Positions 34,713 through 44,053 of a DNA stretch of 64,000 nt are shown here, in pieces; position 1 is the first letter of the stretch, and the number at the start of each line of letters is the position of its first letter. The DNA comes from Vibrio mangrovi (lineage in GTDB: Bacteria; Pseudomonadota; Gammaproteobacteria; Enterobacterales; Vibrionaceae). The notes beneath the pieces were generated by a model. The model was not told the origin of the DNA and searched no databases. It was given only the letters and a program-made list of their open reading frames with translations. The stretch lies in the NCBI RefSeq assembly GCF_024346955.1, contig NZ_AP024883.1:3596001-3660000 (forward strand). The letters run 5' to 3'. A program made the translations under genes and the position numbers.

Positions 34713-36173
34713 ATGGAAATAAAATCATTGTACATACATGGCAAGCGATGTGACGCCACTTCAGGAGAAACATTCACTTCGGTTAATCCGGCAACCGGGG
34801 AAGTTCTGGCAGTGCTCGGTCAGGCTTCATCCCAGGATATTGAGGATGCGGTCGAATCAGCCAAAAAAGGTTTTGCGCTCTGGTCATCCATGACAGCGGT
34901 AGAACGTAGCCGAATTCTGCTAAAGGCCGTTGATATTCTCCGGGAAAGGAATGATGAACTGGCGGAGCTGGAAGTTCTCGATACCGGGAAGCCATTGCAG
35001 GAAGCCATTACCGTAGATATCGCAACCGGTGCAGATGTCATCGAATACTATGCAGGGCTGGCTCCGACCTTGGTGGGAACCCAGCAACCTCTCACACCAA
35101 ACCAGTTTTTTTATACCCGTCAGGAACCGCTTGGAATCTGTGCCGGCATCGGAGCCTGGAATTATCCGATTCAGATTGCAATGTGGAAATCGGCACCCGC
35201 GCTTGCCGCAGGGAACGCCATGATTTTCAAGCCTTCAGAAGAAACACCACTGACAGCACTTCAACTTGCAGAGATTTATACCGAAGCCGGAGTTCCCGCC
35301 GGTGTATTCAATGTTGTTCAGGGTGATGGTCAGGTCGGAGAACAACTGACCACCCATCCGGATATCGCCAAAATATCTTTCACCGGAGAAATTGAAACCG
35401 GCAAAAAGGTCATGGCAAACAGTGCCCGGACACTCAAATCCGTCACGATGGAACTTGGCGGTAAATCTCCGCTGCTGATTTTTGAAGATGCACCACTGGA
35501 TCAGGCTGTCTCAGCAGCAATGGTTGCTAATTTCTATACTCAGGGCGAAGTATGTACTAACGGAACCCGTGTATTTGTTCACGAATCTATCTACGATGAT
35601 TTCTTACAGCAGCTTAAAACACGTACCGAAAAACTGGTGGTCGGTAACCCGTTAGATATGGAAACTCAGGTTGGTGCTCTGATTTCCAGAGAACACTTCA
35701 ACAAAGTCATGACAGCCATTGCTGACGCACAAAATAGCAATGCCAGACTACTAACCGGTGGATTTCAGGTTAAAGAAAATGGGTTGGAGAAAGGTAACTT
35801 TGTTGCGCCAACCGTCTTCTATGACTGTGACGAAGAGATGAACCTTGTTCAACACGAAATTTTCGGCCCGGTCATGGCTGTAATGAAATTTTCAGATGAA
35901 GACGATGCCATTCACCGGGCCAATGACACTTCGTATGGATTGGCAGCCGGTGTCTTTACCCGGGATATTTCACGGGCTCATAGAATTATCCACCAGCTTC
36001 AGGCCGGGATCTGCTGGATCAACACCTGGGGAAATTCTCCGGCAGAAATGCCCGTCGGAGGATACAAAAATTCCGGAATTGGCCGGGAAAATGGTCTGGA
36101 GACACTAACCCATTATACGCAGACAAAGAGTGTCTTTATCGAATTAGGTGACTTTGAAAGTCCTTACCAGTAA
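34713..36173 (+). CDS. betB: Betaine aldehyde dehydrogenase
   Basis: Oxidises betaine aldehyde to the osmoprotectant glycine betaine with NAD(P)+. 486 aa, normal length. The NAD-binding region includes GAWNYPIQIAMWKSAPALAA and FTGEIETGKKVM. General base Glu247 is in VTMELGGKSP and catalytic Cys281 in GEVCTNGTR. Near the C-terminus are INTWGNSPAEMPVGGYKNSG and GRENG. It starts 7 bp after betI and 15 bp before betA, so it is translated from one message with them. Confidence 0.97.
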   Translation: MEIKSLYIHGKRCDATSGETFTSVNPATGEVLAVLGQASSQDIEDAVESAKKGFALWSSMTAVERSRILLKAVDILRERNDELAELEVLDTGKPLQEAITVDIATGADVIEYYAGLAPTLVGTQQPLTPNQFFYTRQEPLGICAGIGAWNYPIQIAMWKSAPALAAGNAMIFKPSEETPLTALQLAEIYTEAGVPAGVFNVVQGDGQVGEQLTTHPDIAKISFTGEIETGKKVMANSARTLKSVTMELGGKSPLLIFEDAPLDQAVSAAMVANFYTQGEVCTNGTRVFVHESIYDDFLQQLKTRTEKLVVGNPLDMETQVGALISREHFNKVMTAIADAQNSNARLLTGGFQVKENGLEKGNFVAPTVFYDCDEEMNLVQHEIFGPVMAVMKFSDEDDAIHRANDTSYGLAAGVFTRDISRAHRIIHQLQAGICWINTWGNSPAEMPVGGYKNSGIGRENGLETLTHYTQTKSVFIELGDFESPYQ

Positions 36174-36188
36174 GTCAGGAGCCTTCAG

Positions 36189-37901
36189 ATGAAACAGCAG
36201 TTTGATTATATCATTGTCGGAGCCGGATCTGCCGGCTGTGTTCTGGCAGACCGGCTGACTGAATCAGGAGAATACTCGGTATTACTTCTGGAAGCCGGAG
36301 GTAGCGACAAGAGTATCTTTATTCAGATGCCTACCGCGCTCTCTTACCCGATGAATACACCGAAATACGCCTGGCAGTTTGAAACTGTTCCGGAACGAGG
36401 ACTCAATGGGCGTCAGCTCCATTGTCCGCGGGGAAAAGTTCTTGGAGGCAGTTCATCGATCAATGGAATGGTTTATGTGCGTGGTCATGCCTGTGATTTT
36501 GATGAATGGGAAAATCAGGGAGCAAAAGGCTGGAGCTATGCAGATTGTCTGCCCTACTTCAAACGGGCAGAATCCTGGTCCGGTGGCGGCGATCAATATC
36601 GTGGTCATGACGGTCCGGTTGCGACCTGTAACGGCAACGATATGCAGCTCAATCCTTTATATGCAGCTTTCATTCGGGCAGGCGTGGATGCCGGTTATCC
36701 AGAAACGAAAGACTATAACGGCTACCAGCAGGAAGGTTTTGGGCCAATGCATATGACCGTTGATCGGGGCGTACGGGCATCAACCGCCAATGCTTACCTG
36801 AAGCGGGCATTAAAGCGACCAAACCTGACCCTGATAAAAAATGTGGTTGCCAGAAAAATCCTGCTGGACGGCAAAAGAGCAACCGGGATTGAATTTGAAC
36901 ACAACGGAACCATTCAGACGGTACACGCCCATAGAGAGATTATCTCATCTGCCGGTTCGGTCGGCTCTGTTCAACTGTTGCAATGCTCAGGGATCGGCCC
37001 GGGAGATGTACTGAAAGCTGCCGGAGTTGAACTTCGCCACGAACTTCCCGGTGTCGGAGAAAACCTTCAGGATCATCTCGAAGTTTATTTCCAGTATCAG
37101 TGTAAGCAGCCTATCACACTCAACAGTAAACTGGGCCTTATCAGTAAAGGCCTCATCGGTACTCAGTGGATATTAACGCATCGGGGACTCGGAGCCACCA
37201 ACCACTTTGAGTCCTGTGCCTTTATTCGCTCCCGTCCCGGACTGAAATGGCCGAATATCCAGTATCACTTCCTGCCGGCAGCCATGCGTTACGATGGACA
37301 GGCAGCTTTCTCCGGACACGGATTCCAGGTTCACGTAGGCCCGAATAAACCAGAAAGCCGGGGGAAAATCACAATTACCTCGTCGGATCCACATATAAAA
37401 CCTGCGATTGAATTTAACTACCTGTCAACCGAACAGGATCAGCAGGACTGGCGGGATTGCATCCACCTGACCCGGGAAATCCTTTCTCAACCAGCTCTTG
37501 ATGCTTACCGTGGAGATGAAATCCAGCCCGGAGCCGGAATTAACAGTGATGAAGAAATTGATCAATGGGTCCGGGAAAATGTTGAAAGTGCTTATCACCC
37601 TTCCTGCTCCTGCAAAATGGGTAGCAGCGAGGATCCAATGGCTGTCGTCGATTCCCAGTGCCGAGTGATGGGAATTGAACAGTTACGCATTGTCGATTCA
37701 TCAATCTTTCCCACGATTACCAACGGCAACTTGAACGCCCCTACCATTATGGTTGCAGAGCGAGCTGCTGATTTTATTTTAGGCAACACACAACTCCCCA
37801 GATCTGATGCACCAGTCTGGATTGCAGAAGACTGGCAGACACAACAACGCACCAGTCAGCCTCGACGCTCTTCTGTACCCGATACAGAAATGAGCCGATG
37901 A
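36189..37901 (+). CDS. betA: Choline dehydrogenase
   Basis: Membrane-associated GMC flavoprotein, 570 aa, oxidising choline to betaine aldehyde (and able to act further). FAD-binding GAGSAG motif at residues 11-16 (DYIIVGAGSAGCVLADRL), the GMC signature GKVLGGSSSINGMVYVRG and second signature SAGSVGSVQLLQCSGIGP. Catalytic histidine in YHPSCSCKMG and Asn in TNGNLNAPTIMVAERAAD. AGGAG precedes the ATG. Works directly with BetB. Confidence 0.97.
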   Translation: MKQQFDYIIVGAGSAGCVLADRLTESGEYSVLLLEAGGSDKSIFIQMPTALSYPMNTPKYAWQFETVPERGLNGRQLHCPRGKVLGGSSSINGMVYVRGHACDFDEWENQGAKGWSYADCLPYFKRAESWSGGGDQYRGHDGPVATCNGNDMQLNPLYAAFIRAGVDAGYPETKDYNGYQQEGFGPMHMTVDRGVRASTANAYLKRALKRPNLTLIKNVVARKILLDGKRATGIEFEHNGTIQTVHAHREIISSAGSVGSVQLLQCSGIGPGDVLKAAGVELRHELPGVGENLQDHLEVYFQYQCKQPITLNSKLGLISKGLIGTQWILTHRGLGATNHFESCAFIRSRPGLKWPNIQYHFLPAAMRYDGQAAFSGHGFQVHVGPNKPESRGKITITSSDPHIKPAIEFNYLSTEQDQQDWRDCIHLTREILSQPALDAYRGDEIQPGAGINSDEEIDQWVRENVESAYHPSCSCKMGSSEDPMAVVDSQCRVMGIEQLRIVDSSIFPTITNGNLNAPTIMVAERAADFILGNTQLPRSDAPVWIAEDWQTQQRTSQPRRSSVPDTEMSR

Positions 37902-37922
37902 ACAAAAGTAAAAGGAAATACT

Positions 37923-38876
37923 ATGAACTTCAGAAAATGGCCTTTAACTACCAAAATAGTAGCACTGAGCCTCAGTGCACTATTCTCTTTACAGAGTTAT
38001 GCAGCAACAACCTGCGAAACCGTCCATTTTTCCGATGTCGGATGGACCGATATTACTTCGACAACAGCAGTTACCAGTGAAGTATTAAATGGTCTGGGTT
38101 ACGGCACCAAAACCGATCTGTTATCGGTTCCTGTAACCTATTCTTCGATGGCAAACGGTGATATCGACGTTTTTCTGGGGAACTGGATGCCAACCATGGA
38201 AGGTGATATCAAAAAATATCTTGATGCCGGCAGTGTAGAAAATGTTCGTGCAAATTTAACCGGTGCAAAATATACCCTTGCTGTTCCTCAGTATGTCTAC
38301 GATGCAGGTGTACATTCCTTTGCTGATCTGGCGAAATACGCGAGTAAATTCCACAATCGTATCTATGGTATTGAACCCGGAAATGACGGTAACCGACTGA
38401 TTCAGGACATGATCGACACCAATGCTTTCCAACTGAAAGATTTCAATCTGATTGAATCCAGTGAAGCCGGCATGGTGTCTCAAGTCTCCCGATCTATCCG
38501 CCGTAATCAGTGGATTGTTTTCCTTGGCTGGGCACCTCACCCAATGAATACCAACTTCAAAATGGCTTATCTCTCCGGAGGTGATGATTATTTCGGGCCG
38601 AACTACGGTGGTGCCACCGTATATACCAATGTCCGGAAAGGCTACACCGCACAATGTCCGAATGTTGGAAAACTGCTCGCCAACCTGCAGTTCAGCCTAA
38701 CCATGGAGAACCAGATCATGGACGGTATACTCAACAAAAAACAACCCGCACAACAGGCAGCAAAAGCTTGGTTAAAGTCGAATCCTGAGGTTTTAGATCA
38801 ATGGCTTGATGGCGTGACAACTTTAGATGGTAAGCCCGGAAAAGCAGCAGTACTTCAATACTTAAACGCTCATTAA
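37923..38876 (+). CDS. choX: Choline ABC transporter, periplasmic binding protein
   Basis: 317 aa with a signal peptide (cleavage after QSYAA). The mature protein belongs to the OpuAC/ProX-type binding proteins: TTCETVHFSDVGWTDITSTT, DVFLGNWMPTM and FLGWAPHPMNTNFKMAYLSG contain the aromatic residues that cage quaternary ammonium ligands. A pair of Cys (TCET, AQCPN) may form a disulfide. AAGGA before the ATG. Delivers choline to ChoW/ChoV, which supply BetA and BetB. Symbol follows the vibrio and rhizobial choline system. Confidence 0.92.
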   Translation: MNFRKWPLTTKIVALSLSALFSLQSYAATTCETVHFSDVGWTDITSTTAVTSEVLNGLGYGTKTDLLSVPVTYSSMANGDIDVFLGNWMPTMEGDIKKYLDAGSVENVRANLTGAKYTLAVPQYVYDAGVHSFADLAKYASKFHNRIYGIEPGNDGNRLIQDMIDTNAFQLKDFNLIESSEAGMVSQVSRSIRRNQWIVFLGWAPHPMNTNFKMAYLSGGDDYFGPNYGGATVYTNVRKGYTAQCPNVGKLLANLQFSLTMENQIMDGILNKKQPAQQAAKAWLKSNPEVLDQWLDGVTTLDGKPGKAAVLQYLNAH

Positions 38877-38887
38877 TACGCAACGGA

Positions 38888-38910
38888 CGGAGCAGGCATG
38901 ACCTGCTCCG
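38888..38910 (+). other. Intercistronic stem-loop choX-choW
   Basis: CGGAGCAGG-CATGA-CCTGCTCCG, a perfect 9-bp GC-rich stem in the 49-bp gap. No T-run follows. It may protect the upstream message so that binding protein exceeds membrane subunits. Confidence 0.65.
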
Positions 38911-38925
38911 GAGAGGTACATTATT

Positions 38926-39774
38926 GTGAATAATCTCATCACTGACTATAAAATCCCACTGGGTCAATGGATGGAATCAGCGGTAGACTGGCTGACAATT
39001 CATGCTTCCGGACTTTTTGACATGATTTCCTACACTCTTGAAACGGTCATTATGTTTCTGGTTGATATCTTTCAGTTTATGCCACCAGCAGTTCCTATTG
39101 TGATCACTGCGGCACTGGCATGGTGGCTTCATCGTCGAGTGTCTCTGGTCATCTTTATCGTCGCTTCCTTATTGCTGATTCTGAACCTCGGCTACTGGCA
39201 GGAAATGCTGGAAACCTTTGTTCTGGTATTTGCTGCAACAACCATTTCTGTGCTTCTCGGTGTTCCTGTCGGTATTATGGCAGCCCACCGTCCATGGCTG
39301 TATACAGTCATCCGTCCGATTCTCGATCTGATGCAGACCGTTCCGACCTTTGTTTATCTGATCCCTACTTTGGTTTTATTCGGGCTTGGTGTTGTTCCCG
39401 GATTGATTTCGACCATAATTTTTGCCATTGCTGCCCCGATTCGTCTGACTTATCTGGGTATTATCCGCGTTCCGGAAGAGCTGATCGAAGCCGGAAAAGC
39501 ATTTGGTGCCAGCAATATGAAGCTGCTGTTTAAAGTAGAACTACCGGCAGCAATGGCCAGCATTATGGCCGGCGTCACCCAATGCATTATGTTATCTCTT
39601 TCGATGGTAGTCATTGCGGCACTTGTTGGTGCTGATGGCTTAGGGAAGCCCGTTGTCCGGGCGTTGAATACGGTGAATATTTCTCAGGGATTCGAAGCAG
39701 GCCTGGCGATTGTTCTGGTAGCCATCATTCTTGATCGACTCTGTAAAACGCCAAATCAGGCCAAGGAGCAATAA
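38926..39774 (+). CDS. choW: Choline ABC transporter, permease
   Basis: 282-aa integral membrane subunit of the ProW/OpuAB type, with about seven helices. The EAA coupling loop (VPEELIEAGKAFGASNMKLL, residues about 180-200) is intact. It starts with GTG 38926, preceded by GAGAGG. Located directly after the stem-loop, and its stop codon is one base from choV, implying coupled translation. Forms the translocation pore with ChoV. Confidence 0.93.
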   Translation: MNNLITDYKIPLGQWMESAVDWLTIHASGLFDMISYTLETVIMFLVDIFQFMPPAVPIVITAALAWWLHRRVSLVIFIVASLLLILNLGYWQEMLETFVLVFAATTISVLLGVPVGIMAAHRPWLYTVIRPILDLMQTVPTFVYLIPTLVLFGLGVVPGLISTIIFAIAAPIRLTYLGIIRVPEELIEAGKAFGASNMKLLFKVELPAAMASIMAGVTQCIMLSLSMVVIAALVGADGLGKPVVRALNTVNISQGFEAGLAIVLVAIILDRLCKTPNQAKEQ

Positions 39775-39775
39775 G

Positions 39776-40990
39776 ATGAATCAATCTGTATATAATGAAT
39801 CAACCGATGCGATTGCCATTGAAAACCTGGACGTTGTTTTTGGCCGGACTCCGGAGAAAGCTCTGACACTACTTGATCAGGGAAAAACCCGACAGGAAAT
39901 CATCGATCAAACAGGGCTGGTTGTTGGTGTCAATGGCGTCAGTCTAACGGTAAAAGAAGGAGAAATCTGTGTCCTGATGGGATTATCCGGTTCGGGCAAA
40001 TCCAGCCTGCTCCGGGCTGTCAATGGGCTAAACCCAATTACCAGAGGTTCACTGAAAGTGAAACATGGTGAAGATTTCGTTGATGTTGCAAACTGTACAC
40101 CCGACGCTCTACGCAATCTCCGGACGGAGCGTGTTTCAATGGTATTCCAGAAGTTTGCACTGATGCCTTGGCTAACCGTTGTCGACAATGTTGCATTTGG
40201 TCTTGAAATGCAGGGAATTTCGAAAAAAGAACGTCGCCAGCACGCCAGAGAAAAGCTGGAAATGGTCGGTCTGGCAGAATGGGAGAAGAAATATCCTCAT
40301 GAGCTCTCCGGCGGGATGCAACAACGCGTCGGCCTTGCCCGGGCTTTTGCCATGGATAGTGACATTCTCCTGATGGATGAGCCTTTCTCTGCGCTTGATC
40401 CTCTGATTCGAACCCAACTTCAGGATGAACTGCTCACTTTGCAGAAAAAGTTAAATAAAACCATTCTGTTTGTCAGTCATGATTTGGATGAGGCATTAAA
40501 AATAGGTAATCGCATCGCTATCATGGAATCCGGGGAGCTAATTCAACATAGCCGTCCCGAAGAAATTGTTCTTCAGCCAAGAACCGATTATGTTCGTGAA
40601 TTTGTTGCCCATACCAACCCATTAAATGTACTGAAAGGCCGTTCACTGATGAAACCAATTGATGAACTCGCTCATCAGGAAGGGCGCTGGCAGATTTCTC
40701 AACAGCATGATCTATGGCTGGAACATCAGCAAGGTAAGCTGGTTATTCAAGGCTCGGCTCCTGTTAAAACAATTTACTGGGATCAGGACCATGATATGGC
40801 AATGTTAGATAAGCACTCTGTCATCATTGCTTCTCCCGATATAGATATGCGGGATGCGATTGAAATTCGCTATAATACTGGCCACCCGATCGTTCTGGTT
40901 GAGAACGATGAACTGGTCGGAATCCTGAGCGATGATAATTTCTATCATGCCCTACTTGGCAAATATAATGAAACATCCAAGGCAGCTTAA
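39776..40990 (+). CDS. choV: Choline ABC transporter, ATPase
   Basis: 404 aa. Walker A GLSGSGKSSLLRAVNGL, signature LSGGMQQRVGLARAF, Walker B ILLMDEPFSALDPL and switch His in VSHDLDEAL. The C-terminal 110 residues form a CBS-like domain (DMRDAIEIRYNTGHPIVLVE, then GILSDDNFYHALLG). In OpuA-type systems CBS domains sense ionic strength, so transport may respond to osmolarity (inference). AAGGAGC precedes ATG 39776; an upstream in-frame start at 39731 lies inside choW and is less likely. Last gene of the operon. Confidence 0.94.
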   Translation: MNQSVYNESTDAIAIENLDVVFGRTPEKALTLLDQGKTRQEIIDQTGLVVGVNGVSLTVKEGEICVLMGLSGSGKSSLLRAVNGLNPITRGSLKVKHGEDFVDVANCTPDALRNLRTERVSMVFQKFALMPWLTVVDNVAFGLEMQGISKKERRQHAREKLEMVGLAEWEKKYPHELSGGMQQRVGLARAFAMDSDILLMDEPFSALDPLIRTQLQDELLTLQKKLNKTILFVSHDLDEALKIGNRIAIMESGELIQHSRPEEIVLQPRTDYVREFVAHTNPLNVLKGRSLMKPIDELAHQEGRWQISQQHDLWLEHQQGKLVIQGSAPVKTIYWDQDHDMAMLDKHSVIIASPDIDMRDAIEIRYNTGHPIVLVENDELVGILSDDNFYHALLGKYNETSKAA

Positions 40991-41003
40991 CTTACCGTGA
41001 CAT

Positions 41004-41042
41004 AAAAAAAGAGAAGGTATCATATGAACCTTCTCTTTTTTA
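41004..41042. terminator. Strong terminator after the bet-cho operon, bidirectional
   Basis: AAAAAGAGAAGGT-ATCATATGA-ACCTTCTCTTTTT: a 13-bp stem with A-run on one side and T-run on the other, so it can also stop transcription from thiH. Confidence 0.92.
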
Positions 41043-41068
41043 TTCACGTATGTTTGATGATTGAGTGA

Positions 41069-41084
41069 TGTTTCACGTGAAACA
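41069..41084. other. parS site, ParB binding site of the chromosome
   Basis: TGTTTCACGTGAAACA, a perfect 16-bp palindrome identical to the bacterial parS consensus (18 bp palindromic as ATGTTTCACGTGAAACAT, 41068-41085). It lies in the gap between choV and thiH. ParB nucleates here to segregate the origin region. In V. cholerae chromosome I, parS sites are likewise clustered near oriC around the thi genes (recalled knowledge). Confidence 0.93.
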
Positions 41085-41120
41085 TTGCAGAATATATTTC
41101 AGATACTTTTGAAAATCTAG

Positions 41121-42233
41121 CTAGCCAGAGAAAACAGCATGCCAATCATGCCACACAGGTTCTAATCCTCTTTGCATGACCGCCAACTCCACCTCTTCAG
41201 CAGACCGCTCATCCCCGACACTAAATTGTTCCAATGCCAGAGTTTGATCTGCATACCCTCCGGGCTGAGTCTTCGATGCAGCAGAGATAGAAGTAATCCC
41301 AAGAGGAACCACATTATCTCTGAAACTTGGCGACTCACGTGTCGACAGGGATAATTCAACTTCAGGATCGAACAAGCGGAAAGCACATATCGTTTGTACT
41401 AGTTGTCGATCAGTCATCACAGAGCTTGGTTGAACACCACCGGTACACGGTCGTAAACGAGGGAAAGAAATCGAATAACGGGACTTCCAGTAAGTTTTTT
41501 CCAGATAAGACAGGTGTGCAGCAACATGAAAAATATCAGTCCGCCAGTCATCTAGTCCGATTAATGCCCCAAGACCAATTTTATCGATACCAGCCTTCCC
41601 AAGCCGATCTGGTGTCAGTAAGCGATATTCAAAATCTGTCTTATTACCACGTAAATGATGTTGCGCATAAGTTGATGGATGATATGTTTCCTGATAAACC
41701 ATCACTCCATCCAAACCAAGCATTTTCAGTCTGGCGTATTCGTCTTCTGCTAACGGCTGTACTTCCATCGCCAGATAATTGAAATGCTGCTTTATCTGTG
41801 GCACCACCTTTTCAAAATAGGATAAACCAACTTTTGTCTCATGCTCTCCGGTCACGAGGAGAACACTATCAAACTTCATCTGTTTGATAGCTGCAATTTC
41901 AGCATCAATATCATGACTGTTCAGTATTTTTCGCTTAAGCCGGTTTTCCATTGAAAAGCCACAATAGGTGCATGAGTTAGAACATAGGTTAGATAGATAA
42001 AGTGGGATATAGAATCCCACCGTATTACCAAACCGCTGTCTGGTCAGAGCCATCGACTGTTGTGCCATTTGCTCAAGATAAGGCTCAGCAGCGGGAGAAA
42101 TCAGCGCCTTGAAATCTTCCAAAGAACGTCTGGTTTTTCTCAGGGCCAGAACGACATCAGCAGCTGTTTTACTATAGACAGAGAGACGAATATCATCCCA
42201 GTCAAGCTGATTGAACACATCCAGAAAACTCAT
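41121..42233 (-). CDS. thiH: 2-iminoacetate synthase ThiH
   Basis: Radical-SAM enzyme that cleaves tyrosine to dehydroglycine (2-iminoacetate) for thiazole synthesis. 370 aa. The cluster motif is CSNSCTYCGFSMEN (Cys-x3-Cys-x2-Cys, residues about 84-91), with LYLSNLC before it. Downstream are LLVTGEHETKVGL, YQETYHPSTYAQHH and GLGALIGLDDWRTD. Overlaps the thiG stop by four bases (ATGA). Last gene of the thiCEFSGH operon, followed by a parS. Confidence 0.96.
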   Translation of the reverse strand: MSFLDVFNQLDWDDIRLSVYSKTAADVVLALRKTRRSLEDFKALISPAAEPYLEQMAQQSMALTRQRFGNTVGFYIPLYLSNLCSNSCTYCGFSMENRLKRKILNSHDIDAEIAAIKQMKFDSVLLVTGEHETKVGLSYFEKVVPQIKQHFNYLAMEVQPLAEDEYARLKMLGLDGVMVYQETYHPSTYAQHHLRGNKTDFEYRLLTPDRLGKAGIDKIGLGALIGLDDWRTDIFHVAAHLSYLEKTYWKSRYSISFPRLRPCTGGVQPSSVMTDRQLVQTICAFRLFDPEVELSLSTRESPSFRDNVVPLGITSISAASKTQPGGYADQTLALEQFSVGDERSAEEVELAVMQRGLEPVWHDWHAVFSG

Positions 42234-43015
42234 GCGTCCTCCTCCAGAAAATCAGTCAGAGGGCTGGTTGCCATTGCAAAAGATGATGAGGAGGCAATTC
42301 CAGCTTCATAGGCAAGGCGCCCGGATTCAACAGCAAGCTTCAATGCTTTAGCCATCATAATAGGATCGGCAGCACTCGCCATGGCAGTATTAATTAAAAC
42401 AGCATCGGCTCCCATCTCCATCGCCAAAGCAGCATGTGATGGCGCACCGATTCCAGCATCAACAATAACCGGAACTTTGGCTTGTTCAATGATAATTTCA
42501 AGAAATGATTTCGCCGCCAACCCCTGATTTGATCCAATCGGTGCACCAAGCGGCATTACAGCAGCACAACCAACTTCTTCAAGCCGTTTGCATAAAACCG
42601 GATCAGCATGGCAGTAAGGTAAAACGACAAATCCACCTTTTACCAGCATCTCTGCGGCATACAATGTTTCCATGGGATCAGGCAATAAATATTTCGGATC
42701 CGGATGTATTTCAAGTTTTATCCAGTTAGTCCCTAACGCTTCCCGGGTTAGATGCGCAGCAAAGATCGCCTCTTTCGCCGTTTTTGCACCGGAAGTGTTC
42801 GGGAGTAAGTGAATATTTAACTCTAGCAGTGGTGTCAGAATATTATCATGGTGAGATTCCAGATCGATCCGCTTGAGAGCCATGGTTGTCATTTCTGATC
42901 CGGAGGCCTGAATTGCTTTAGTCATCATTTCAGAGCTGGCAAATTTACCGGTTCCGGTAAATAAACGGGAAGCGAACGTTCTGTCTGCAATTTTTAACGG
43001 TGTTCTGTTTATCAT
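42230..43015 (-). CDS. thiG: Thiazole synthase ThiG
   Basis: Forms the thiazole phosphate ring from DXP, the ThiS thiocarboxylate and dehydroglycine. 261-aa TIM-barrel. It begins MINRTPLKIADRTFASRLF, then GTGKFASSEM. The Schiff-base lysine region is MALKRIDLE, and phosphate-binding loops are visible at VDAGIGAPSHAALAMEMGAD and ASAADPIMMAKA. The longer frame would need TTG at 43036, inside the thiS gene; ATG 43015 behind the GGAGG of the thiS end is preferred. Confidence 0.95.
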   Translation of the reverse strand: MINRTPLKIADRTFASRLFTGTGKFASSEMMTKAIQASGSEMTTMALKRIDLESHHDNILTPLLELNIHLLPNTSGAKTAKEAIFAAHLTREALGTNWIKLEIHPDPKYLLPDPMETLYAAEMLVKGGFVVLPYCHADPVLCKRLEEVGCAAVMPLGAPIGSNQGLAAKSFLEIIIEQAKVPVIVDAGIGAPSHAALAMEMGADAVLINTAMASAADPIMMAKALKLAVESGRLAYEAGIASSSSFAMATSPLTDFLEEDA

Positions 43016-43022
43016 TTTCAAT

Positions 43023-43232
43023 TTAACCTCCGGCAATCACCTGGAACAGAGAAATCTGATCGCCATCATTTAGAGTTGTCATCTGCCAGCGACTTTTCGC
43101 GATGACCTGTTCATTGAGTGCAAATACACATCCCTTTTCTGGAAAACCGATATCACTGATAAGCTGAGCGAGCGTGGTACCGGCAGAAAGGGTATAAATA
43201 GTCTGATTCAGCGTCACTTGAATATCTATCAT
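43023..43232 (-). CDS. thiS: Sulfur carrier protein ThiS
   Basis: 69-aa ubiquitin-like carrier. It ends in the obligatory Gly-Gly (FQVIAGG), which ThiF adenylates and which then carries the thiocarboxylate sulfur. Typical core: TLAQLISDIGFPEKGCVFAL. Its start overlaps the thiF stop by 4 bases. Confidence 0.95.
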   Translation of the reverse strand: MIDIQVTLNQTIYTLSAGTTLAQLISDIGFPEKGCVFALNEQVIAKSRWQMTTLNDGDQISLFQVIAGG

Positions 43233-44053
43233 GATTCCACCTTCTTATGAGCATCTTTGTCTACCGAATCACCACAGACAGGACAATTCATATCTTTTTC
43301 AAAACGAAATGATCTCAACTGCATTTCCTTTCCGTCAAAATGGAAAAAATCATTAGCTTTTAAAGATGGTTTGTTTTGTATCTCATGGTGAGATTCATTC
43401 ATCCCGGCAAGTAATTCCCGTATTACCTGAAGTGCTTGCAAAGAAGCAATAGCACCAACAACCGGACCAAACACACCAGATTCACTACATCGCGAATAAG
43501 AGTCTGAGACTTCATCATCAACCAGACAGCGATAGCAAGGTTCTTCATCCCGATAGCGATAAACGGATAGCTGCCCATCCCAGCCAATAGCAGATGCAGA
43601 AACAAGTGTCGTCTTCTGCTGATAGCAGATTTGATTTACCTGATGGCGAGTAGGAAAATTGTCACTACAATCGATCACAACATCGGCTAACATCACTTCA
43701 AGCCGAAGCTGTTCACTATTCAGTTTTTTACCGATCGTCCTTATCCTGCATTCATGATTCAGTCCACGAAGCTGATTTGATAACGCAGAGACTTTCTTTT
43801 TCCCTACATCACTTTCCCGGTAAGCAATCTGCCGATGCAGATTACTGACTTCAACTTCATCATGATCGACCAATACAATTGAGCCAATCCCTGCTCCCGT
43901 AAGATAAAGTGACACGCCAGTTCCTAACCCACCACAGCCAACAATCAATACCTGCTTTTTCTTCAGTTCGTATTGTCCTGTTTCGCCTATATCTTCTAAA
44001 GCAATCTGTCTTTGGTAGCGGAGGAAAGCCTGATCATTGAGTAATGGCATCAT
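43229..44053 (-). CDS. thiF: ThiS adenylyltransferase ThiF
   Basis: E1-like enzyme that adenylates the ThiS C-terminus. 274 aa. ATP motif VLIVGCGGLGTGVSLYLTGA (residues about 34-55), HRQIAYRESDVGKKK and DCSDNFPTR. A structural zinc site is suggested by CYRC (about 175) and CPVCG (about 258). The start may be the first or second of two ATG codons; it overlaps the thiE end by up to 20 bases. Confidence 0.95.
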   Translation of the reverse strand: MMPLLNDQAFLRYQRQIALEDIGETGQYELKKKQVLIVGCGGLGTGVSLYLTGAGIGSIVLVDHDEVEVSNLHRQIAYRESDVGKKKVSALSNQLRGLNHECRIRTIGKKLNSEQLRLEVMLADVVIDCSDNFPTRHQVNQICYQQKTTLVSASAIGWDGQLSVYRYRDEEPCYRCLVDDEVSDSYSRCSESGVFGPVVGAIASLQALQVIRELLAGMNESHHEIQNKPSLKANDFFHFDGKEMQLRSFRFEKDMNCPVCGDSVDKDAHKKVES

